A stretch of DNA of 6,382 nucleotides from WTJX01 sp045106295 (GTDB lineage: Bacteria; Bacteroidota; Bacteroidia; Cytophagales; JAAEPT01). The DNA lies in assembly GCA_045106295.1 (NCBI GenBank), contig JBGCEI010000129.1, positions 1-6,382 on the forward strand, in the 5' to 3' direction. The notes beneath the pieces were generated by a model, which did no database searches, was not told where the DNA came from, and saw nothing but the letters and a program-made list of their open reading frames with translations. The position numbers and the translations under genes are program-made. Positions 1 to 6,236 of this stretch are shown here, in pieces. Each line of letters opens with the position of its first letter. Positions within the stretch are counted from its first letter, which is position 1.

Positions 1-624
1 AATGGTCTTGCAAGTAGTGGTAACAATCAAAACTTAAAACCAGCTAACACACTTGCTGCCGACTTAGGTCTTTATTATAAAAATGAAATTTACCTTGGAG
101 GAAGAGTCTTTGACATGTCGTTAGGTGGTGTTATTTCTAACTTAGGAGGAAAAGTAACCTATTCTAGTGATGATAACAAAGCATTTATTCCTGCTAATCT
201 TAAAATAGGAACTTTTTTCCAAACAGAAATAGACGCCTCCAACAAAATAGGTTTTGGATTCGATATCAACAAGCTTTTAGTTCCTACGCCAGATACAACT
301 GATGCTAACAGACAAAACCAGAGCACCTTATCTGGTGTATTCAATTCTTTTGGCGATGCACCAGGTGGTTTTAGTGAAGAACTATCTGAATATACACTAT
401 CAATTGGTGCAGAATACTGGTACCAAAATACGTTTGCCGTAAGAGCAGGTTTTTTTAATGAAAGTAAAGACAAAGGAAACAGAAAATACTTTAGTATAGG
501 AGCAGGCTTACAATACCAAGATTTTGGTCTTGATTTAGCTTACTTAATCCCTACGCAACAAAACAATCCACTAGGGAGAACCATTAGATTCACGTTAGCA
601 TACACTCCTGGCTTAGACAACTAA
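1..624 (+). CDS. porV: PorV, type IX secretion system outer-membrane protein (C-terminal part)
   Basis: The frame is open from the first base to the TAA at 622-624, so this is the last 207 residues of a gene that begins left of the window; full PorV is usually near 400 residues. PorV (LptO) is an outer-membrane beta-barrel that shuttles type IX cargo proteins from the translocon to the PorU attachment complex at the cell surface. Recognisable PorV blocks are visible: the NKLLVPTP segment near visible residues 93-100, the APGGFSEEL segment near 120-128 followed by IGAEYWY, the NRKYFSIGAGLQY block, and the closing LAYLIPTQQNNPLGRTIRF strand. Alternating hydrophobic and polar residues fit barrel strands. 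An internal ATG at 115 is not the true start, because the PorV-like sequence continues upstream of it. The next gene follows after nine bases, so they are probably co-transcribed. The family call is from memory of the family, with high confidence. Confidence 0.9.
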   Translation, partial: NGLASSGNNQNLKPANTLAADLGLYYKNEIYLGGRVFDMSLGGVISNLGGKVTYSSDDNKAFIPANLKIGTFFQTEIDASNKIGFGFDINKLLVPTPDTTDANRQNQSTLSGVFNSFGDAPGGFSEELSEYTLSIGAEYWYQNTFAVRAGFFNESKDKGNRKYFSIGAGLQYQDFGLDLAYLIPTQQNNPLGRTIRFTLAYTPGLDN

Positions 625-633
625 TACAAAAAA

Positions 634-1911
634 TTGCTAGAATCATTAGACAGAATGATAGCTCCAGTAAGTGGAGCTATACAGTCAACTTCCATACGAA
701 CGCCAGAATCAGTCAAAGTAAACAACCATTCTTTTTTACATATTCTCTCTGAACCTTGTCAAGGAGCGGTTAAATTTGAGTTATCATTCCCTAGGAATTA
801 CGATTCTCCTTTTGAATTAGTATACCTAGCTACACGTATGCTTCAAGAAGGTACGGATAAACTCTCTTCTAAAGAAATAGCTGATAGAATTGCTTACTAT
901 GGTGCTTTCTTAGAAATAAAACTAACCAATGACTTTGTTAACATAGAGCTGTATTGCTTGAAAAAGTTCTTTGGAGAACTTGCTCCTTTAGTGTTTGAGA
1001 TTATTACAACTCCTAGCTTCCCTGAAAAGGAATTAACGACCTTAAAAAACAGGTATTTACAGCAATTATCTAATAACCTAGAAAAAACATCCTACCTAGC
1101 CTCATTGCATGCCAAAAAAGAGCTCTTAGGAATGGACCACCCTTATGCCTCCAATACACTTGATCCTATAGACACATTAGAGACTATTTCAATCCATCAA
1201 GTTATTTCTTATTACACCAACCATATAAAAGAAATAGCCCCTACTTTTTTCCTTACAGGTGATGTCGAACAGGAGGAAATAAACTTAATAATTAAATTAG
1301 CTTCTTCCTTAACTAACATAAAAGTTCCTTCTCAATTAACGAAATCAACACCTAAATCTGTTCAACAGTCAGTACAAATTCCAAAAGAAGGCACAGTACA
1401 ACAAACTGTTGCCATGGGTAAAGTGGCGATAGCCAAACAGCACCCTGACTTTCATAAACTATCGATCACCAATAGTCTTTTAGGTGGTTTTTTTGGATCA
1501 CGACTCATGAAGAATATCCGTGAAGACAAAGGGTACACTTATGGTATTTACTCACGTATCACTAGTTTTAAACACGCTTCTTTTTTTTACATTAGCACAG
1601 ATTTAGCTCCTGAACATTCAATAAACTGTATTAATGAAATAAAAAAAGAGATTACTCTTTTACAAAATAAGTTAGTAGATACTGAAGAATTAATGGTGTT
1701 AAAAAACTATCTGCTCGGTCAATTCAGCTCTTCTGTCACTTCAGTATTTGACCATATGCGTTTGTTTAAGTCCGTAAACAATCAAGGTCTCACTTTAGAT
1801 TATTACAAACAATACTTAGCCACGTTGGAATCTATTACATCTGAAGAAATACAGCAAATGGCTATTTCTTATTTGGACACAGAAAAATGGTTAGAACTCA
1901 CAGTAGGCTAG
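634..1911 (+). CDS. M16-family (insulinase-like) protein, probably catalytically inactive subunit
   Basis: The product has 425 residues if translation starts at TTG 634, or 418 from the in-frame ATG at 655. Length and layout fit a bacterial M16B subunit: an N-terminal half (about residues 30-220) and a C-terminal half (about 240-425) with the conserved block GGFFGSRLMKNIREDKGYTY near residues 284-303, which carries the arginine and tyrosine that help bind substrate. The N-terminal zinc motif HxxEH is missing: the aligned stretch reads LVYLATRMLQEGT (about 62-74), with Tyr, Thr and Arg where His, Glu and His should be. Family knowledge says such proteins pair with an active M16 subunit, but none is adjacent here. 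I see no obvious signal peptide. I prefer TTG 634 because LDRMIAP resembles the conserved beginning of Bacteroidota relatives and no other start lies after the in-frame stop at 622. It is probably co-transcribed with porV; substrate unknown. Confidence 0.85.
   Translation: MLESLDRMIAPVSGAIQSTSIRTPESVKVNNHSFLHILSEPCQGAVKFELSFPRNYDSPFELVYLATRMLQEGTDKLSSKEIADRIAYYGAFLEIKLTNDFVNIELYCLKKFFGELAPLVFEIITTPSFPEKELTTLKNRYLQQLSNNLEKTSYLASLHAKKELLGMDHPYASNTLDPIDTLETISIHQVISYYTNHIKEIAPTFFLTGDVEQEEINLIIKLASSLTNIKVPSQLTKSTPKSVQQSVQIPKEGTVQQTVAMGKVAIAKQHPDFHKLSITNSLLGGFFGSRLMKNIREDKGYTYGIYSRITSFKHASFFYISTDLAPEHSINCINEIKKEITLLQNKLVDTEELMVLKNYLLGQFSSSVTSVFDHMRLFKSVNNQGLTLDYYKQYLATLESITSEEIQQMAISYLDTEKWLELTVG
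1908..1911. other. Convergent stop codons sharing one CTAG
   Basis: The plus-strand M16 gene ends with TAG at 1909-1911 and the minus-strand crtYcd gene ends with TAG read from 1910 down to 1908. The palindrome CTAG therefore supplies both stops. There is no intergenic space between the two convergent genes and no visible hairpin with a T-tract, so transcripts from either side must end inside the opposing gene or overlap. Confidence 0.9.
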
Positions 1912-2588
1912 CTCTTATTACCTAGTTTCTCATAAATTGCTACCGTTCCTAATACCTGAAGCATACCATAAAAATGGTCTTCTACTGGAATAGTCAATAT
2001 TCTAATCCCTAAGTTTTCCGCATTATTATACCACACAACCTGTCCATCAATCCCTGTACCCGTTAGCACTCCATTTACTATGTAAAAGGGAATTAAAATA
2101 AAGAGAAAAGAAAAATAGAATTTTCCCATATAATCTACTTTCAATATAAAGTGTAGGTATACAATCAAAAGGGGTAAAAGAAACAAAGTAATAGCCGTAT
2201 ATGCTTTATCTAGGTTGAACAGCCCAAAAACAGGTAAGCACACAACCAAAACAACAGACACTATTTGCCCCGTTTTATGCAATGGTTTCTTATAATACAG
2301 ATTAATTACTTCATAAATAAACACACACGCAAATGGTATGATTAAGAAATATAAGATCTCTTCAATAGGCAGTCCCAAAATTTTAAAGCCTGTAATATAC
2401 CTAGAGTCAAAACCCCAATAACCTTTTGAGGTAAAAACAGCGTCCCATATTAAAAACGGAATGGCTACAACAACTATTGCGATCAGCAATCTTTTCCACT
2501 GTTTATAATAAGAGATTCTAGGCTCAAAGCTTCTCGCTAAAGGACCAAGGAAAGTAGCTAATAAAATATAGAAATATAAATACTTCAT
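1908..2588 (-). CDS. crtYcd: Lycopene cyclase, fused CrtYc-CrtYd membrane type
   Basis: This 226-residue protein is strongly hydrophobic, with about six to seven membrane segments. It contains two diverged copies of the lycopene cyclase (CrtYc/CrtYd, CarR-type) domain. Copy one has WD at 48-49, then GYWGF, and the acidic motif PIEE at 74-77. Copy two has VNG at 171-173, a shorter G..VVWYN stretch, and PVED at 201-204. Family knowledge: this type cyclises the ends of lycopene to beta rings without a Rossmann FAD fold and is unrelated to soluble-type CrtY. In actinobacteria the halves are separate genes; here they are fused, as is common in Bacteroidota. Its ATG overlaps the idi stop as ATGA (2588-2585), suggesting translational coupling. 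It is the last gene of the crt operon. The likely product is beta-carotene; single-ended (gamma) cyclisation cannot be excluded from sequence. Confidence 0.88.
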   Translation of the reverse strand: MKYLYFYILLATFLGPLARSFEPRISYYKQWKRLLIAIVVVAIPFLIWDAVFTSKGYWGFDSRYITGFKILGLPIEEILYFLIIPFACVFIYEVINLYYKKPLHKTGQIVSVVLVVCLPVFGLFNLDKAYTAITLFLLPLLIVYLHFILKVDYMGKFYFSFLFILIPFYIVNGVLTGTGIDGQVVWYNNAENLGIRILTIPVEDHFYGMLQVLGTVAIYEKLGNKS

Positions 2589-3115
2589 TTAGTCATTAGA
2601 TTTTGAAAGTCAATCGTGTCGATTGCTATTTTAAACCAAGAGGTAAATTTGTTTGGTTGAGATTGAATTTCTTTTTTAATCAAATCTAGAGATTTGTACT
2701 CATACTCTGCTACTTCATCTTTATTAAAGGAAAAAACATCATTGTATAGACCAATCAACACATAGTCGTACTCATGTTCTGTCAGCCCATTATCAAATGG
2801 TGTTTTGTACACAAAACTACTTACTACTTCTAACTCACAGTCGAACCCCATTTCTTCTTTCAACCTTCTGTGAGCAGCATCTAATGTGCTTTCATTAGGT
2901 CGTTGATGGCTACAACATGTGTTTGTCCATAAACCTGGAGAGTGATATTTCTCTAAAGCTCTCCGCTGAAGTAGTAATTCTTTATTATTATTAAAAATAA
3001 AAACAGAAAACGCTCTATGAAGCAAGCCTTTTTGATGTGCTTCTAATTTAGGTATCATACCTACTGGAACATCTTGTTCGTTAACCAAGACAACTAGTTC
3101 TTCTTGCACACTCAT
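2585..3115 (-). CDS. idi: Isopentenyl-diphosphate delta-isomerase, type 1 (Nudix fold)
   Basis: This 176-residue protein interconverts IPP and DMAPP, the C5 units from which GGPP and then carotenoids are built. The length is that of bacterial type 1 Idi. Visible active-site features are: metal-binding histidines H27 and H33 in the EAHQKGLLHRAFS stretch; the catalytic cysteine region WTNTCCSHQRP, where C68 aligns with the E. coli Idi Cys67 position and H70 with the following metal ligand; a Nudix-like helix RRLKEEMGFD (83-92); and the acidic pair E113 and E115 in TEHEYDY. The ATG lies one base after the crtB stop (TAA-T-ATG), and its own stop overlaps the crtYcd start. It is a cytosolic enzyme in the middle of the carotenoid operon, so precursor supply is tied to pigment output. 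Type 2 (FMN) Idi is excluded by the fold and length. Confidence 0.95.
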   Translation of the reverse strand: MSVQEELVVLVNEQDVPVGMIPKLEAHQKGLLHRAFSVFIFNNNKELLLQRRALEKYHSPGLWTNTCCSHQRPNESTLDAAHRRLKEEMGFDCELEVVSSFVYKTPFDNGLTEHEYDYVLIGLYNDVFSFNKDEVAEYEYKSLDLIKKEIQSQPNKFTSWFKIAIDTIDFQNLMTK

Positions 3116-3116
3116 A

Positions 3117-3953
3117 TTAGAGTATATTAAAGCTATGTCGAAAATATGAACTCAAGAATAAGCTGTACTTTCTATAATTAGGTATACGTACTCTATTCTC
3201 TAACATGGCTTTAGGCGTAACAGACTGAATTTTTTTGAATAATTTATAATAGTACACATAAGTCATATAAACACCGAACCTAGCGTCTTTAGGCAAGCCT
3301 TTAATGCCTTGAAAACCTCTCTTGAAGTCTTCTTCTATTTCCTCTTCTAACTTCTTTTTATCTTCTAATGTAAAATTTGCTACATCAATCCCAGGAAAAT
3401 AACTTCTATCTAATTCCTTGTAATCGGCTTGTAAGTCTCTTAAAAAATTTATTTTTTGATAAGCAGCCCCCAGCTTCATAGCATCAGTTTTTAATGAGTT
3501 ATATAAGGGTTCTTCCCCCTTACAAAACACACTTAAACACATTAGTCCTACTACTTCTGCAGAACCTAATATGTATTTTTCATAGCCTTCTTTAGAGTAG
3601 AAATTTTTGGTAATATCCATCTCCATACTATCTAAAAAAGCATCGATTACTTCTCTTTCTATGTTGTAGGTGTTAACTACTTCTTGGTAACTATTTAATA
3701 TCGGGTTAAGACTAATTTTTCGGCCTATTGCTTTATACGTTTCTTCTCTAAATTCATCCAGTAATTCCTTTTTATTAAACTCATGAAAAGTGTCTACGAT
3801 CTCGTCAGCAAAGCGGACAAATCCATAGATATTATAAATAGGTTGGTGCAATCTCTTATTCAAAAATTTAATTCCTAAAGAAAAAGAGGTGCTATAAGAC
3901 TTAGTAGTCAATTTACTACACTTATAAGATACGGTATCAAAAATTGCTTTCAT
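3117..3953 (-). CDS. crtB: Phytoene synthase (squalene/phytoene synthase family)
   Basis: This 278-residue protein condenses two geranylgeranyl diphosphates head to head into 15-cis-phytoene, the first committed step to C40 carotenoids. Both Mg-diphosphate binding motifs are present: the first DxxxD is D50-EIV-D54 in FVRFADEIVD, and the second is D173-LQA-D177 in NFLRDLQADY followed by the RSYFP tail. The family block GSAEVVGLMCL lies at 130-140. The N-terminal SYSTSFSLGIKFL is also typical. It is preferred over squalene synthase (HpnC/HpnD-like) because it sits between crtI and idi. Start ATG 3953 lies seven bases after the crtI stop, so translation is probably coupled within one transcript. 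The enzyme is soluble or peripherally membrane-bound. Nothing looks truncated. Confidence 0.95.
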   Translation of the reverse strand: MKAIFDTVSYKCSKLTTKSYSTSFSLGIKFLNKRLHQPIYNIYGFVRFADEIVDTFHEFNKKELLDEFREETYKAIGRKISLNPILNSYQEVVNTYNIEREVIDAFLDSMEMDITKNFYSKEGYEKYILGSAEVVGLMCLSVFCKGEEPLYNSLKTDAMKLGAAYQKINFLRDLQADYKELDRSYFPGIDVANFTLEDKKKLEEEIEEDFKRGFQGIKGLPKDARFGVYMTYVYYYKLFKKIQSVTPKAMLENRVRIPNYRKYSLFLSSYFRHSFNIL

Positions 3954-3960
3954 TCGCTGG

Positions 3961-5439
3961 TTAGTTTAAATAGGATTGAACTTCCTTCGCTACAATTTCT
4001 CCCGATATTAAAGATGGGGGAACTCCCGGTCCTGGCACAGTAAGTTGACCTGTATAAAATAAATTTTTTACTTTTTTACTATTCATAGATGGTTTCAGAA
4101 TAGCCGTCTGTAAGAGCGTATTTGCTAAACCATATGCATTTCCTTTAAACGAATTATAATCTTCTATAAAATCTTTATGTGCATAAGACCTTTTAACGAC
4201 TACATGTTCTCTAATCTTTTCTCCTATTAATTTCTCTAAGCGATCCATAACCTTATGATAATACGCTTCTCTGATAGATTCTTCATCTTTCAAATCAGGT
4301 GCTACAGGAATCAATATGAAGACATTCTCCATCCCTTCTGGAGCAAGTCCTTCTTCAGTTTTAGATGGACAGCAAACATAAAACAAAGGGTTACTAGGCC
4401 ACTTTGGTTCCTTATAAATTTCTATTGCATGCCCTTCAAACTCTTGATCAAAAAATAAATTATGATGTAATAAGTTTTTTACCTTTTTATTAATGCCTAA
4501 ATAAAATATTAGAGATGAAGGCGCCATTACTCTTTTATCCCAATACTCTTTCGAATACTTCCGGTGCTTCTCTTCTAATAGATGTTGCTCTACATGATGA
4601 TAATCAGCACCTGCTACAATAGCCTTAGGGTTAGAGTAGGTGTTTTTATTTGTGACTACTTTAGTTACTTTTTTATCTTTCACGTCAAGTTTCTCAACCG
4701 TCTCTTCTAATTGGAACTCTACTCCCAACGATTTGGCTAATTCATACATCCCATTAGCTACAGCATTCATTCCACCTTTTGGATACCACGTACCTAAGTT
4801 CATATCAGCATAATTCATTAAACTATACAAGGCAGGTGTGTCTTTAGGCATGGCGCCTAAAAAAAGAATAGGGAATTCTAATAACTGAATTAATTGTGGG
4901 TTTTTAAAGTAGGACCTCACATGTTTATGCATAGACTGAAAAACATCAAGGGAGAATAGTCCCTTTGCTAAATCTATATCAATAAACTCTGCTAAAGACT
5001 TCCCTGGTTTACGGACCAGTTTATTGATCCCTACTTCATATTTGTACTTTGCCTCAGAAAGAAATTTCTTCAATTTAGTGGCAGCACCTTTTTCTTTAGA
5101 CTCGAATAGAGCATATAACTCTTTCATAGATGCAGGTATGCCCCATACATCGTCTTGACCATAAAAAACTTGATACGAAGGGTCAAGTCTCTCTAAATCA
5201 TAAAAATCTGACGGTTTCTTATCAAAGTCAGCAAAAAACTTCTCGAATACATCTGGCATCCAGTACCAACTAGGTCCCATATCAAATGTAAAACCTTCTT
5301 GTTGAAAAGACCTAGCTCTACCTCCTACTGATGAGTTTTTCTCTATTACAATTACTTTCTCTCCATTTTTCGCTAAATAACAGGCTGTGGCAAGCCCTGA
5401 ATAACCAGAACCTATTACATATATAGGGAGAGAGGACAT
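3961..5439 (-). CDS. crtI: Phytoene desaturase (CrtI family)
   Basis: This 492-residue FAD-dependent desaturase introduces double bonds into phytoene, normally four steps to all-trans lycopene in this family. The N-terminal dinucleotide-binding fold is intact: GSGYSGLATACYLAKNGEKV with G10, G12 and G15, then acidic E33 and VGGRARS (38-44), then the F-DMGPSWY segment. The C-terminal CrtI signature is NLFYTGQLTVPGPGVPPSLI (459-478), followed by SGEIVAKEV. The length is standard. It is encoded next to crtB, which favours CrtI over CrtD/CrtN-like desaturases, though end product and number of steps cannot be read from sequence. The start ATG at 5439 begins immediately before the nucleotide-binding fold. 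Forty-seven bases separate it from the sigma gene, the only sizeable gap in the operon, and that gap holds an inverted repeat. Confidence 0.95.
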   Translation of the reverse strand: MSSLPIYVIGSGYSGLATACYLAKNGEKVIVIEKNSSVGGRARSFQQEGFTFDMGPSWYWMPDVFEKFFADFDKKPSDFYDLERLDPSYQVFYGQDDVWGIPASMKELYALFESKEKGAATKLKKFLSEAKYKYEVGINKLVRKPGKSLAEFIDIDLAKGLFSLDVFQSMHKHVRSYFKNPQLIQLLEFPILFLGAMPKDTPALYSLMNYADMNLGTWYPKGGMNAVANGMYELAKSLGVEFQLEETVEKLDVKDKKVTKVVTNKNTYSNPKAIVAGADYHHVEQHLLEEKHRKYSKEYWDKRVMAPSSLIFYLGINKKVKNLLHHNLFFDQEFEGHAIEIYKEPKWPSNPLFYVCCPSKTEEGLAPEGMENVFILIPVAPDLKDEESIREAYYHKVMDRLEKLIGEKIREHVVVKRSYAHKDFIEDYNSFKGNAYGLANTLLQTAILKPSMNSKKVKNLFYTGQLTVPGPGVPPSLISGEIVAKEVQSYLN

Positions 5440-5445
5440 ATTGTA

Positions 5446-5474
5446 GTTCGGTTTATTTAAATAAAATCTCGAAC
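5446..5474. repeat. Nested inverted repeat before crtI
   Basis: Outer arms GTTCG (5446-5450) and CGAAC (5470-5474) enclose a perfect 14-base palindrome TTTATTTAAATAAA (5452-5465). The element fills most of the sigma-crtI gap and its crtI-proximal foot is six bases from the crtI ATG. In the mRNA it could fold into an AU-rich hairpin next to the start codon; in DNA it could be an operator. It is not followed by a T-tract, so it does not look like an intrinsic terminator. AT-rich palindromes arise easily by chance; the GC-containing outer arms make it more notable. Confidence 0.4.
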
Positions 5475-5486
5475 AATTTACTAAAA

Positions 5487-5993
5487 CTAGCTTACATAGT
5501 CACTAAGCTGTTCTGATAATTTTTGTCGAGCAAAAAATATTCTACTCTTAATAGTACCTATTGGTAATTCAAGCTTGTCCGCTATTTCTTTATACTTATA
5601 CCCATGAAACATCATCTTAAAAGGTACTTTGTACGTATCTTCTAGTTTTTCTACTAATTCAGATACTTCTTTATAACCAGATAATGATTCTGTGGGAGAA
5701 GTTTCCTTTTGAGTAGCATTATTTAAAAAATATTGCTCTTCTGTTGTATCATGACTTATTTTGGATTTAACCGCTCGATTATACCCATTTATGTACGTAT
5801 TTCTCATAATCGTATACAGCCATGCTTTTACGTTTGTATTTGGTTTGAACTTATCTCTATTCTTCAGTGCTTTGAATAGTGTATCCTGCAATAAGTCATT
5901 TGCGTCTTCTCTATTGGTCGCAAAACGCATCGTTAGGTTTTCTAATACACTTATTTGCTTAGATATTAATGTTTCGAATTGAATAGCTGTCAT
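5487..5993 (-). CDS. ECF-type RNA polymerase sigma factor leading the crt operon
   Basis: This 168-residue protein has the two-domain layout of an extracytoplasmic-function (group 4) sigma factor. Region 2 spans about 15-78 with EDANDLLQDTLFKAL (29-43) and KAWLYTIMRNTYING (56-70), which bind core polymerase and the -10 element. Region 4 spans about 113-163, with the helix-turn-helix YKEIADKLELPIGTIKSRIF (134-153) reading the -35 element. A polar linker of about 35 residues lies between, and region 3 and region 1 are absent. It has no extra C-terminal domain. Being first in the operon suggests it directs transcription of the crt genes and perhaps itself. ECF sigma factors next to crtI are familiar in Bacteroidota, and CarQ of Myxococcus is a known carotenoid-controlling ECF sigma. 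No anti-sigma gene is seen in the window. Start ATG 5993 is the first in frame and gives a complete region 2. Confidence 0.9.
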   Translation of the reverse strand: MTAIQFETLISKQISVLENLTMRFATNREDANDLLQDTLFKALKNRDKFKPNTNVKAWLYTIMRNTYINGYNRAVKSKISHDTTEEQYFLNNATQKETSPTESLSGYKEVSELVEKLEDTYKVPFKMMFHGYKYKEIADKLELPIGTIKSRIFFARQKLSEQLSDYVS

Positions 5994-5996
5994 AAC

Positions 5997-6017
5997 TTAA
6001 ACATAAATTGTGTTTAA
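5997..6017. repeat. Inverted repeat in the sigma-gene 5' leader
   Basis: TTAAACA (5997-6003) and TGTTTAA (6011-6017) are perfect 7-base inverted arms around a 7-base spacer. The element sits between the candidate -7 box and the sigma start codon, so it would overlap the transcription start and the short leader. It could be an operator or a weak leader hairpin. The sequence is AT-only except for one C/G pair, so chance is a real alternative. Confidence 0.25.
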
Positions 6018-6048
6018 CAAATATCGTAAATAAGTAAACAAAAGTCAA
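6018..6048 (-). promoter_or_regulatory. Candidate promoter of the sigma-crt operon
   Basis: Read on the minus strand, TTGAC (6048-6044) is followed after 20 bases from its TTG by GATATTTG (6025-6018). This matches seven of eight positions of the Bacteroidota -7 consensus TAnnTTTG, and the spacing fits the -33 TTG element. It would put the start of transcription near 6014 and leave a leader of about 20 bases before the ATG at 5993. This is the consensus of the housekeeping sigma factor; I cannot identify a separate box for the ECF sigma itself. Confidence 0.4.
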
Positions 6049-6196
6049 TAGTTATAAATAAATAAAGAACAAATAACCAATAAAAAAAACTAAAATAACG
6101 CCCTAAAGTCTTTAAATAGTGTTTTTTAACTTGTTTATTTAAAATTAAAAAAAGTTAAACATCTTATGGATCAGTTAAAAAAAACAGACTTGTATA

Positions 6197-6236
6197 GTTT
6201 CATCTTTTAAGAAAAAGGTGAAACAAAGTTTTTTTT
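6197..6236 (+). terminator. Terminator-like hairpin in the divergent region
   Basis: Arms GTTTCATCTTTT (6197-6208) and AAAAGGTGAAAC (6213-6224) form a 12-base stem with one G-U wobble around loop AAGA (6209-6212). Four bases later comes a run of eight T (6229-6236). This is the shape of an intrinsic terminator acting rightward, although the stem is AT-rich. In addition, eight A plus C (6177-6185) can pair with G plus eight T (6228-6236) outside the stem. No gene in the window runs rightward into it, so it may end a small RNA, act as a leader attenuator of the gene at 6309, or be a palindromic protein-binding site. In the leftward direction the T-run lies 11 bases from the stem and is less convincing. 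Confidence 0.45.

Noticed and set aside
159..473. 104-codon open frame on the minus strand inside porV
   Set aside because: It lies fully antisense to a well-recognised PorV sequence and its translation shows no family features; it is a shadow frame.
115..624. ATG 115 as the start of a 169-residue protein
   Set aside because: The frame is open upstream to base 1 with barrel-like, PorV-like sequence, so this is an internal methionine.
4255..4458. 67-codon open frame on the plus strand inside crtI
   Set aside because: It is antisense to conserved crtI coding sequence and has no recognisable domain or initiation signal.
5480..5490. Possible internal promoter box for crtI (TAGTTTTA on the minus strand, 5489-5482)
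   Set aside because: It resembles the -7 consensus, but no TTG element is seen at the right distance upstream and it overlaps the sigma stop codon.
5761..5982. 73-codon open frame on the plus strand inside the sigma gene, rich in hydrophobic residues
   Set aside because: It is antisense to sigma region 2; its hydrophobicity follows from the complementary strand of charged codons. It is not a credible anti-sigma gene.
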